Shown here piece after piece: positions 16,141-23,854 of a DNA stretch of 42,584 nt. Each line of letters begins with the position of its first letter. Position 1 is the stretch's first letter. Source of the DNA: Thermohalobaculum sp039030915. Its GTDB lineage: Bacteria; Pseudomonadota; Alphaproteobacteria; Rhodobacterales; Rhodobacteraceae. The notes under the pieces were generated by a model. The model saw only the letters and a list, made by a program, of their open reading frames with translations, made no database searches and was not told the origin of the DNA. The position numbers and the translations under genes are program-made. The stretch lies in contig JBCCDG010000021.1 of assembly GCA_039030915.1 (NCBI GenBank), positions 1-42,584 of the forward strand, read 5' to 3'.

Positions 16141-17574
16141 ATGGCCGATCTCGCTGCCCCCTTCCGCCCTTTCGAGACGCATCTCGACAGGGGCAAGGCG
16201 CTGGAAATCCTCAAGGAAGCGGTCGCGGGAGCCGATGACGGGGAGCTTTTTCTCGAGCGCTCCCGCTCCGAAGTCGTGAGCTTCGACGACGGGCGGCTGC
16301 GCACCGCCTCCTACGATAGTGCCGAGGGCTTCGGGCTGCGCGCGGTCTCAGGGCCGGTTGCCGGCTACGGTCACGCAACGGAACTCTCGGAAGCAGCCCT
16401 TCGCCGCGCCGCGGAAACGGCCCGCCTCGCTGCGCGGGCCCACGGCGGCAGCGCGCTCGCCGCATCGCCGCCGGGTACGAATCGTCGCCTTTACCGCCCG
16501 GACGATCCGGTCTCCGAGGCGCCGCTCGCCGAGAAGATCGGGCTTCTCGCCGAGATCGACGCGTGGCTCCGCGCAAAGGACCCCAAGGTGGTGCAGGTCT
16601 CCGCCACCCTCTCCGCCAGCCTGCAAGAGGTGGAGATCCTGCGGCCCGAGGGCGGTTCGGTCGCCGATATCCGTCCCCTCGCGCGGCTCAATATCGCGGT
16701 CATCGCGGAGGGCGCGAGCGGCCGTCGCGAGCAAGGTTATGCCGGCACCGGCGGGCGGCACGATCTGGCGCGGCTCACGGAACCCGCGTGCTGGCAGGGG
16801 CTCGCGGAGGAGGCGCTGCGCCAGGCGCTCATCAACCTCGAAGCGGAGGACGCGCCCGCGGGTGTCATGGAGGTCGCGCTCGGTCCCGGCTGGCCCGGCA
16901 TCCTGCTGCACGAGGCGGTCGGCCATGGACTCGAAGGCGATTTCCATCGCAAGAAGACGAGCGTCTTCACCGAGCTGATGGGCAAGGAGGTGGCCGCCAA
17001 GGGCGTCACGGTCGTCGATGACGGCACCATCCCGGACCGGCGCGGCTCGATCACCGTGGACGACGAGGGCACCCCGTCAGCCCGCAACATGCTCATCGAG
17101 GACGGCATTCTTACCGGCCTCATGCAGGACCGCCAGAACGCGCGCCTCATGGGCGTGCCCGCCACCGGCAACGGCCGGCGGGAAAGCCATGGGCACCTGC
17201 CCATGCCGCGCATGACCAACACCATCATGCTCTCGGGCGATGCGGAGCCGGAGGGGATCGTCGCTGCGGTGAAGGACGGCATTTATGCCACCAATTTCGG
17301 CGGCGGGCAGGTCGACATCACGAACGGCAAGTTCGTCTTCTCCTGCACCGAGGCCTACCGCGTGAAGAACGGCAAGATCCTCCATCCGGTGAAGGGCGCC
17401 ACGCTGATCGGCGACGGCGCGACGGCGCTTCGCAAGATCCGCGCCGTCGGTTCCGACATGACGCTCGACCCCGGCATCGGAACCTGAGGCAAGAACGGAC
17501 AGGGCGTGCCCGTGGGCGTCGGTCAGCCGACGCTGCTCATCGAGGGTCTCACGGTCGGCGGCGCCGGGGAGTAG
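16141..17574 (+). CDS. tldD: TldD metallopeptidase with in-frame TGA at the conserved cysteine codon (possible selenoprotein)
   Basis: TldD is the zinc half of the TldD/TldE(PmbA) peptidase. The zinc-site helix HEAVGHGLEGD (His257, Glu258, His262) and the late LHPVKGATLIGDG block are intact. A standard reading ends at TGA 17485-17487 after 448 residues, at DPGIGT. The same frame then continues GKNGQGVPVGVGQPTLLIEG and LTVGGAGE to TAG at 17572-17574; this is the normal TldD ending, where other TldDs read DPGIGTCGK. The TGA therefore replaces only the conserved Cys (residue 449 of 477), a zinc ligand in the E. coli complex as I recall it. Readings: selenocysteine, one-base nonsense mutation (TGC to TGA), or sequencing error. 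A SECIS-like hairpin follows. The ATG at 16141 was chosen; a TTG at 16126 is also in frame. Confidence 0.85.
17499..17513 (+). promoter_or_regulatory. Candidate SECIS-like hairpin after the tldD TGA
   Basis: Counting the U of UGA as +1, bases +15/+16 (AC) pair with +28/+29 (GU). Base +17 (A) is bulged, +18 to +20 (GGG) pair with +25 to +27 (CCC), and +21 to +24 (CGUG) form the loop. The E. coli fdhF SECIS has a two-pair lower stem at +15/+16, a bulged U at +17 and a four-base loop with GU at +23/+24. Differences here: bulged A instead of U, three upper pairs instead of four, GU at +22/+23. The bases are also natural codons for the conserved GQGVPVG, so the fold may be coincidental. Confidence 0.35.
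17517..17532 (+). other. Second perfect hairpin downstream of the tldD TGA
   Basis: Six-pair stem CGTCGG/CCGACG with loop TCAG, starting 30 bases after the TGA. It lies inside the conserved C-terminal codons (VGQPT). It could contribute to a recoding structure or be an accident of GC-rich coding; its loop begins with T, and a G is lacking in the first two loop positions, which fits bacterial SECIS rules less well than 17499-17513. Confidence 0.3.
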
Positions 17575-17712
17575 CTGTGCCACGCAGCACAGCGTATGGC
17601 GCTTTCTGGTCGGTGGCGTGAAACCAACACCGCGCGGCGACGTTCTATCCCGTGACGAAGCGGCGGCAGGCCCATCGGGGCCGGCCCGACCGCCCAGCCA
17701 AGGAGAACGGAC

Positions 17713-17952
17713 ATGAAGACGCATCTTCGCACCACCGCCCTCATTCTCGGCCTCGGCGTGCTCGCCGCTTGCGGCAACACGCCCGGCGAACGCGCGCTGA
17801 CCGGGGCCGGCATCGGCGCGGGTGTCGGTGCTGCGGCTGGCGCCATCGGCGGAGCGCCGGGTGTCGGTGCTGCGGCCGGCGCCGCGGCGGGCGGCGCGAT
17901 CGGCGGGCTCACGGACCGCGCCGATCTCGATCTCGGCGACAGCCCGCTCTGA
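17713..17952 (+). CDS. Small glycine-zipper lipoprotein
   Basis: 79 residues. A lipoprotein signal peptide ends in the lipobox LAAC (Cys20), so the mature protein should be lipid-anchored. The middle (about 30-66) is almost entirely Gly/Ala in a repeated GIGAGVGAAAGAIGG pattern, a glycine-zipper type helix, and the tail is short and acidic. A strong AAGGAG precedes the ATG. Seventy-one bases downstream is a second small lipoprotein gene, so the two probably share a transcript. Function unknown; outer-membrane glycine-zipper lipoproteins often have envelope-stress roles. Confidence 0.75.
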   Translation: MKTHLRTTALILGLGVLAACGNTPGERALTGAGIGAGVGAAAGAIGGAPGVGAAAGAAAGGAIGGLTDRADLDLGDSPL

Positions 17953-18023
17953 TCCCGGCATGGCGCGCCCGGCACCGCCCGGGCCGCCCTTCTGCCCCAC
18001 GGACCGACATCAAGGAGGCAACC

Positions 18024-18236
18024 ATGGCCCTCACCCGCAAGATCATCCTGCCCGCGGCGCTAATGACCGGCGCCCTCGCCCTCGCCGCATGCTCGCCCGG
18101 CCCGGGCGGCGAGCTCTCGGGCGGCGTCGTCGCCGGCGAGACCTACGAGAGCGCGGACAATCCGTCAGGTGCGGTCTATTACGACGACAACGGCCGCGCC
18201 TATCGCTGCAGCAACGACATCATCTTCAACTGCTGA
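18024..18236 (+). CDS. Small cysteine-containing lipoprotein
   Basis: 70 residues: signal peptide with lipobox ALAAC (Cys23), then a short Gly-rich region and a conserved-looking tail YYDDNGRAYRCSNDIIFNC with two cysteines that could form a disulphide. A strong AAGGAGG lies 7 bases before the ATG. It is shorter than usual gene-calling limits but has a clear ribosome site, signal sequence and stop. It ends 18 bases from the convergent pheA. Family not recognised. Confidence 0.72.
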   Translation: MALTRKIILPAALMTGALALAACSPGPGGELSGGVVAGETYESADNPSGAVYYDDNGRAYRCSNDIIFNC

Positions 18237-18254
18237 CGCGCCTCCGGCCCGTCC

Positions 18255-19115
18255 TCAGCCGCCAGTGCGGTGCGGATGGGCCGGAAAGACACCCAGCACC
18301 TTCAGCCGCTTGCAGAAAAAGTCGAGCTCCTCCAACGCGGCGCGCACGCGAGGCTCCTCCGGATGGCCTTCGATCTCTGCATAGAATTGGGTGGCCGTGA
18401 ACGAGCCGTCGATCATGTAGCTCTCGAGCTTCGTCATGTTCACGCCGTTGGTCGCGAACCCGCCCATCGCCTTGTAGAGAGCGGCCGCCACGTTCCTGAC
18501 CTGAAAGACAAAGCTCGTGACCGCGCCGCCGACGATCGGGTCGGCCTCGATCTTCTGTCTCGAAAGGACGAGGAAGCGCGTGGTGTTGTGTTCGGCATCC
18601 TCGATATCCTCGGCCAGGCTCTCGAGCCCATAGGTCTCGCCCGCCAGTCGCGAGGCGATGGCGGCGCGTCCCTCCACCCCCTCTTCCGAGACCGCCTTCG
18701 CGCTGCCCGCCGTGTCCGCGCCGATCAATGGGCGGATGCCGTGCATCTTCAGGAACCGCCGGCACTGACTGAGCGCCACCACATGGCTCTGTGCCTCGCG
18801 GATGTCCGAAAGCTTGATGCCGGGCTGCGCGAGAAGCTGGAGGCGGATCGGCAGGAAATGCTCGCCGATGATGTAGAGCCCGCTTTCAGGCAGCAGGTGG
18901 TGCGTATCCGCCACCCGGCCGTGGATCGAGTTTTCGATCGGCATCATCGCCAGCCTCGCCTCGCCGCTCTTAACCGCGGAGAACGCGTCCTCGAAGGTCG
19001 GGCAGGCCATCGGCTCCATCGCCGGAAACACGTCCCGGCAGGCTTGGTGCGAAAAGGCGCCCACCTCGCCCTGGAAGGCGATCTTGCCGGTCGGTTCGTT
19101 CAGCATAGCCGTCAT
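18255..19115 (-). CDS. pheA: Prephenate dehydratase
   Basis: 286 residues. Converts prephenate to phenylpyruvate for phenylalanine synthesis. IAFQGEVGAFSHQA opens the catalytic domain; the active-site motif NTTRFLVL lies at about residues 177-184. A C-terminal ACT regulatory domain (from about 197) carries NMTKLESYMIDG, the Phe-binding KLES segment. There is no chorismate mutase domain, so it is the monofunctional type. ATG at 19115 or the internal MLNEPTG are both possible. Divergent from the cytochrome gene. Confidence 0.94.
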   Translation of the reverse strand: MTAMLNEPTGKIAFQGEVGAFSHQACRDVFPAMEPMACPTFEDAFSAVKSGEARLAMMPIENSIHGRVADTHHLLPESGLYIIGEHFLPIRLQLLAQPGIKLSDIREAQSHVVALSQCRRFLKMHGIRPLIGADTAGSAKAVSEEGVEGRAAIASRLAGETYGLESLAEDIEDAEHNTTRFLVLSRQKIEADPIVGGAVTSFVFQVRNVAAALYKAMGGFATNGVNMTKLESYMIDGSFTATQFYAEIEGHPEEPRVRAALEELDFFCKRLKVLGVFPAHPHRTGG

Positions 19116-19293
19116 TGTCCCGATTTCTGCGTCACGATGAGACGTCCCCGGTTGCTATCTGGGGGTGTCACGTCGAATGGTCGCGCCATATACGGGTTGG
19201 CAACCGGCGTCGATAGACGCTATCTCCCGGCCCGACGCGTGGCTGCCCATCGTGCGGCCTTCCGCAGCGCCAATACCGGAGGATCTTCCCCTG

Positions 19294-20529
19294 ATGTCGA
19301 TGGGCGAGTTGAACAAGATCGCCGGCGCCTTTCTGGGCGCCTTTCTGCTCTTCCTGCTGTTGAGCTTCTTCAGCGAGAAGGTCTTCGAAGGCGACCACGA
19401 CGATGACGTGCTGGCCTATGCGCTCGAGATCGAGGATGCCGGCGGCGGCGAAGCGGCGGTCGAGGAGACGGTCGACTACGCGTCGCTGGTGGCGAATGCC
19501 GACGCCGATGCGGGCAGCACGATCTGGCGCCAGTGCTCGGCCTGCCACAAGATCGAGGATGGCGCGAACGGCGTCGGTCCCCATCTCCACGGCCTGGTCG
19601 GTCGCGAGATCGCCGCTGTCGATGCCTACAGCTACTCCGACGCGCTGATGAACAAGGGGGGCGAGTGGGATCTCGTGGCCCTCAGCGGTTTCCTGAAGAA
19701 GCCGAGCGAATGGGCGCCGGGCACCAAGATGGGCTATGGCGGCCTCTCCGATGCGCAGGACCGCGTCGATGTGATCGCCTATCTCAACCAGGAAGGCGGC
19801 ACGAACCTCGACCTCGCCGCGATGGCGCCCGCTGCCGAAGGCGGCGACGAGGCGGCGAGCGAGGAAGCGCCGGCCGAAGAGGCGGCAACCGAAGAAGCGA
19901 CGTCGGAGGAGGCACCCACCGAGGCGGCAACCACCGAAGAGGCGGCGACCGAGGAGGAAGCATCCACCGATAAGGCTCCCGCCGAGGAAGCTGCGCCAGA
20001 GGAAGCCGCGTCGGAGGAAGCTACGACCGAGGACGCCTCGACCGAGGAGGCAACAGCTGGGGAAGCGCCGGCCGAGGAGACGCAGCAGGCCGAGGGCGAA
20101 GCGAGCGGCGAGAGCAGCGAGAGCACAGACGTTGCGGCCGCCGAGCCCGCGGAGGAACAGGCGCCGGCCGAGGAGGCTGCGGCGGCCGGTGGCATTTTCG
20201 CTTCCGTTACGGTCGAAGACGGTCAGAAGGTCTTCCGCCAGTGCCGGGCCTGCCATGTTGTCGAGGATGGCAAAAACCGGGTCGGCCCGCATCTCTACGG
20301 CGTCGTCGGTCGCGCGGTCGGCTCGGTCGACGGGTATGCCTACTCGGACGCGATGATGTCGTATGGGGGTGAGTGGTCCCTCGACCGGCTCGACGCCTAT
20401 CTCGAGAACCCCCGCGGCGTGGTGAAGGGCACCAAGATGGCCTATGGCGGGCTCAAGAAGGAGGAGGACCGCGCCGCGGTCATCAAATACCTCAACGAGC
20501 AGTCGGACAGCCCGATCGCTCTCGACTGA
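19294..20529 (+). CDS. Membrane-anchored diheme cytochrome c (tandem c552/CycM-type domains)
   Basis: 411 residues. An uncleaved N-terminal helix (about 8-28) anchors two homologous cytochrome c domains. Heme sites are CSACH (Cys81-His85) and CRACH (Cys317-His321), each followed by an axial-Met loop (GTKMGYGG and GTKMAYGG). The domains are joined by about 130 residues made almost only of Ala, Glu and Thr in EEAxxEEA-type repeats. Single-domain CycM-type cytochromes carry electrons from bc1 to aa3 oxidase, so a similar role is inferred. ATG 19294 follows GGAGGATC; a start at 19165 would add unrelated residues. A strong intrinsic terminator follows at 20558. Confidence 0.9.
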   Translation: MSMGELNKIAGAFLGAFLLFLLLSFFSEKVFEGDHDDDVLAYALEIEDAGGGEAAVEETVDYASLVANADADAGSTIWRQCSACHKIEDGANGVGPHLHGLVGREIAAVDAYSYSDALMNKGGEWDLVALSGFLKKPSEWAPGTKMGYGGLSDAQDRVDVIAYLNQEGGTNLDLAAMAPAAEGGDEAASEEAPAEEAATEEATSEEAPTEAATTEEAATEEEASTDKAPAEEAAPEEAASEEATTEDASTEEATAGEAPAEETQQAEGEASGESSESTDVAAAEPAEEQAPAEEAAAAGGIFASVTVEDGQKVFRQCRACHVVEDGKNRVGPHLYGVVGRAVGSVDGYAYSDAMMSYGGEWSLDRLDAYLENPRGVVKGTKMAYGGLKKEEDRAAVIKYLNEQSDSPIALD

Positions 20530-20557
20530 GCCGCCCCTTGACCCTCGCAGGAACCGA

Positions 20558-20590
20558 GAAGCGCGCCCTTTGCGGCGCGCTTCTTTCGTT
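20558..20590 (+). terminator. Rho-independent terminator of the diheme cytochrome c gene
   Basis: Perfect 10-bp stem GAAGCGCGCC/GGCGCGCTTC (20558-20567 with 20574-20583), 6-base loop CTTTGC, then TTTCGTT. It lies 28 bases after the stop codon. This is the clearest intrinsic terminator in the window. Confidence 0.88.
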
Positions 20591-20684
20591 CGATAGGCCT
20601 GCGACGGAGCCGGACAGGGCCGCCGTTTCAGAGGCCGGCTAGGGAGAGCGCGGCGCGGCGCTCACGCGCATGTTCCGCGTATTA

Positions 20685-20711
20685 CAGGGGCCTCGCCTTG
20701 AAAGGCCCCTG
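20685..20711. promoter_or_regulatory. Palindrome upstream of the yej operon
   Basis: Perfect 9-bp inverted repeat CAGGGGCCT/AGGCCCCTG around a 9-base centre, 70 bases before the yejA ATG. The centre contains the last bases of CTTGAAA (20697-20703), and CCCCATCT follows at 20712-20719. Both look like sigma-32 elements, but they are only 8 bases apart, too close for a standard sigma-32 promoter. It may be an operator for the transporter; no regulator gene is adjacent. Confidence 0.35.
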
Positions 20712-20781
20712 CCCCATCTCCTAACCCTTGATATAGCGGCCCCATGCCGCGCGCTGCAGGCTACGTGACGGGAGAGCACGC

Positions 20782-22686
20782 ATGACGAGAGCCAGAGGCA
20801 CGACCGGACATCCCCTCCTCACCCGACGGGGCTTCGGCCATCTCGGCCTCGGCGCGGCCGTGCTCGGCCTCTCACCGGGCCTGATCCTGCCCAGCAGCGC
20901 CAAGGGCGGCGCACCCCGCGGCGTGGCAAGCCACGGCATCTCCGCCTTCGGCGAGCTCAAATACGGCGCCGATTTCACCCATTTCGACTATGTCGACCCA
21001 AACGCGCCCGTCGGCGGCAGCTTCTCCACCGGCTTCGGCGGCGTCACCTTCGACAGCCTCAATCCATTCGTTCTGAAGGGCAACGCTGCCATCGGCCTCA
21101 GCCTTACCTTCGACAGCCTGATGACCGGCGCAGGCGATGAGCCGGACGCGATGTACGGCCTCCTTGCCGAGAGGGCGGAGATCGCGGAGGACGGCGCCAG
21201 CGTCACCTTCACCCTCCGCGCCGAGGCCCGCTTCGCCGATGGCAGCCAAGTAACCGCGGAAGACGTGGTCTGGAGCTTCGAGACGCTGACATCCAAGGGC
21301 CATCCCTCCTACGCGCTTCAGTACGCAAGCGTGATCGGCGTCGAGGCGCTCGATGAGCGCCGGGTCCGCTTCTCCTTCGACCCAGACGCCGCGCTTCGCG
21401 ACATGCCGATGGCCGTCGCCAGCCTGTCGGTTCTGCCGAGGGCGTGGTGGGAAGGGCGGGACTTCTCGGATTCGACCCTCGACCCCCTCCTCTCCTCCGG
21501 GCCATACGAGGTTGCCAACGCCGAGCCCGGCAGGCGCATCGTCTACCGGCGCCGCGCGGACTACTGGGGCTGGGATCTGCCCGTGAACCGCGGTCGATAC
21601 AACTTCGAAGAGGTGCGCATCGAGTATTTCCGCGACCGCTCCGCCGGGTTCGAAGGCTTCAAGGGCGGCACCTTCACGTTCAACGAAGAGTTCTGGTCCA
21701 AGCTCTGGGCCACCGCCTACAACTTCCCGGCCATCGAACGCGGAGACGTGGTGAAGGACGTGCTGCCGGACAACCGCCCCGCGGGCACACAAGGCTACTG
21801 GTTCAACCTCCGCCGCGAGAAGTTCGCCGATCCTCGCACCCGCCAGGCCATCGCCAGCGTGTTCGATTTCGAATGGTCGAACCGGACGCTCTTCTTCGAC
21901 CTCTACACCCGCACGGACAGCTTCTTCGAGGGCGGTGGGGTGCTCGAGGCAAGCGGCGCCCCTGCGCCCGCAGAGATCGCGCTTCTCGAGCCCATGGCAG
22001 GCGACCTGCCGGAGGGGGTGCTGGAAGCCGCCGCCTACGTCCCGCCGCAGACGGACGGATCGGGCCGCCCCCGCCGCACGCTCCGCGCCGCCGCCACCCT
22101 CCTCGACGAGGCGGGCTGGACCATCCAGGACGGCGTGCGCAAGAACGCCGCAGGCGAGGCGCTGACGGTCGAGTTCCTGCTGGTCGGCGAGGGCTTCGAG
22201 CGCATCACCACGCCCTACCTGCAGAACCTTGAGCGCATCGGCGTGCAGGGCACGGTCCGCACCGTCGATCCGGCAAGCTACAAGAACCGCACCGACGAGT
22301 TCGACTTCGACCTTACCGTCAGCCGCTTTGCCATGTCGCTGACCCCGGGCGTCGAACTTCGGGACATGTTCCACTCCTCCTCCGCCAATTCCCCGGGCTC
22401 GGACAATCTCGCGGGCGTGAGCTCACCGGTCGTGGATGCACTCATCGAGAAGATCGAGCGGGCCACCTCGCGCGAGGAGCTCAACACCGCCGTCAGCGCG
22501 CTCGACCGCGTGCTCCGCGCCATGCATGTCTGGGTGCCTCAGTGGTCCAAGGCCGCGCATCACATCGCCTACTGGGACATCTATGCCCGCCCCGAGGTGA
22601 AGCCCGCCTATCAGCGCGGCGTGATCGACACCTGGTGGATCGACGCCCAAAAGCACGCACGCCTCGCAGATCAGGTCGGGAACTGA
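20782..22686 (+). CDS. yejA: Peptide ABC transporter substrate-binding protein (YejA-type, Tat-exported)
   Basis: 634 residues, family 5 extracellular solute-binding protein. The N-terminus carries a twin-arginine motif LTRRGFGHLGL (Arg15-Arg16) and a hydrophobic stretch to about residue 40, so it is predicted to be exported folded through Tat. Family segments include SAFGELKYGADFTHFDYVDPNAP (split here as SAFGELKYGADF and HFDYVDPNAP) and the C-terminal YWDIYARPEVKPAYQRGV. It captures oligopeptides (in E. coli YejABEF, including microcin C) in the periplasm. yejB follows after 4 bases. Confidence 0.9.
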   Translation: MTRARGTTGHPLLTRRGFGHLGLGAAVLGLSPGLILPSSAKGGAPRGVASHGISAFGELKYGADFTHFDYVDPNAPVGGSFSTGFGGVTFDSLNPFVLKGNAAIGLSLTFDSLMTGAGDEPDAMYGLLAERAEIAEDGASVTFTLRAEARFADGSQVTAEDVVWSFETLTSKGHPSYALQYASVIGVEALDERRVRFSFDPDAALRDMPMAVASLSVLPRAWWEGRDFSDSTLDPLLSSGPYEVANAEPGRRIVYRRRADYWGWDLPVNRGRYNFEEVRIEYFRDRSAGFEGFKGGTFTFNEEFWSKLWATAYNFPAIERGDVVKDVLPDNRPAGTQGYWFNLRREKFADPRTRQAIASVFDFEWSNRTLFFDLYTRTDSFFEGGGVLEASGAPAPAEIALLEPMAGDLPEGVLEAAAYVPPQTDGSGRPRRTLRAAATLLDEAGWTIQDGVRKNAAGEALTVEFLLVGEGFERITTPYLQNLERIGVQGTVRTVDPASYKNRTDEFDFDLTVSRFAMSLTPGVELRDMFHSSSANSPGSDNLAGVSSPVVDALIEKIERATSREELNTAVSALDRVLRAMHVWVPQWSKAAHHIAYWDIYARPEVKPAYQRGVIDTWWIDAQKHARLADQVGN

Positions 22687-22690
22687 CGCC

Positions 22691-23854
22691 TTGGGCGCCT
22701 ACATCCTGCGCCGGCTGCTGCTCATCATCCCGACGCTACTCGGGATCATGGCGCTCAATTTCGTCATCATCCAGTTCGCGCCCGGCGGTCCGGTCGAGCA
22801 GGTGCTTGCCCAGATCGACGATCAGGGCTCGAGCACCGACCGCTTCGCCGGCGGCACGGATGCCGGCGGCGGAAGCGCAGGGCAAAGCGTCGGCGGGGAC
22901 AGCCAGTACCGCGGCGCGCAGGGCCTCGACCCCGATTTCATCGCGCGGCTAGAGGTCGAATTCAATTTCGCCCGCATCGTCTGCGAGGAAGGTTACGATG
23001 GCCCGGTCCGCGCCTCGGCCGAGGAATGCACCAAGGAGCAGATCCCGGTCTGGGAGCGTTTCGGCCTCATGATCGTGGACTATGCGACCTTCGACTTCGG
23101 GGAGAGCTTCTTCCGCTCCGTCTCCGTGATCGAGCTTATCCTCGAGAAGATGCCGGTCTCTATCAGCCTTGGCCTCTGGACGACGCTCATCAGCTATCTC
23201 GTCTCAATCCCCCTCGGCATCAACAAGGCGGTGCGGGACGGCACGCGGTTCGACGCCGTGACCTCCGGCATCATCATTGCGGCCTATGCGATCCCAGGCT
23301 TTCTCTTCGCCGTCATCCTGCTCGTGCTCTTCGCAGGCGGCAGCTTCCTGCAGATCTTCCCCCTCCGCGGCCTCACTTCCGACGGGTGGGAGCAGATGAG
23401 CCTCGGCGCGCAGATCCTCGACTATCTCTGGCATATCGTCCTGCCGGTCACGGCCATGGCGATCTCCGGCTTCGCGACGCTGACGCTCCTGACGAAGAAC
23501 TCCTTTCTCGACGAGATCCGGAAGCAATATGTGCTGACGGCGCGCGCCAAGGGCCTGCCCGAGCGCCGCGTGCTCTACGGCCACGTCTTCCGCAATGCCA
23601 TGCTGATCGTCATCGCGGGCTTTCCGGCGGCCTTCATATCGATCTTCTTCACCGGCTCGCTCTTCGTCGAGACGGTGTTCTCGCTCGACGGCCTCGGCCT
23701 TCTCGGCTTCGAGGCCGTGGTGAGCCGCGACTACCCCGTGGTCCTCGGCACCCTCTATCTCTTCGGCCTCATGGGGCTCGTGGTGAAGCTTATCTCGGAT
23801 CTGACCTACGTGTTCATCGATCCGCGCATCGACTTCGAGGGGAGGCCCGGCTGA
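22691..23854 (+). CDS. yejB: Peptide ABC transporter permease YejB
   Basis: 387 residues. The usual YejB N-terminus GAYILRRLLLIIPTLLGI begins directly after a TTG at 22691, four bases after the yejA stop, so TTG is the likely start; no ATG fits. A large periplasmic loop (about 35-120) with Gly/Ser-rich sequence precedes five helices of the BPD_transp_1 domain; the EAA coupling motif is visible in ARAKGLPERRVLYGHVFRNA. The stop overlaps the yejE ATG by one base (TGATG). Confidence 0.9.
   Translation: MGAYILRRLLLIIPTLLGIMALNFVIIQFAPGGPVEQVLAQIDDQGSSTDRFAGGTDAGGGSAGQSVGGDSQYRGAQGLDPDFIARLEVEFNFARIVCEEGYDGPVRASAEECTKEQIPVWERFGLMIVDYATFDFGESFFRSVSVIELILEKMPVSISLGLWTTLISYLVSIPLGINKAVRDGTRFDAVTSGIIIAAYAIPGFLFAVILLVLFAGGSFLQIFPLRGLTSDGWEQMSLGAQILDYLWHIVLPVTAMAISGFATLTLLTKNSFLDEIRKQYVLTARAKGLPERRVLYGHVFRNAMLIVIAGFPAAFISIFFTGSLFVETVFSLDGLGLLGFEAVVSRDYPVVLGTLYLFGLMGLVVKLISDLTYVFIDPRIDFEGRPG

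Noticed and set aside
16141..17487. tldD as a simple full-length gene ending at 17487
   Set aside because: Ending at DPGIGT removes the conserved cysteine and 28 conserved residues that remain in frame downstream; the longer reading is better supported.
19860..20190. Repetitive DNA in the cytochrome c gene as a possible repeat array or CRISPR
   Set aside because: It is the in-frame Ala/Glu/Thr linker of the protein; no regular repeat-spacer pattern.
20697..20719. Sigma-32 promoter CTTGAAA/CCCCATCT as a confident promoter call
   Set aside because: The 8-base gap is shorter than the 11-16 bases needed; kept only as a low-confidence palindrome.
20872..22374. 500-codon open frame antisense to yejA
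   Set aside because: Typical GC-rich mirror frame: no motifs, no ribosome site, and yejA on the other strand is unmistakable.
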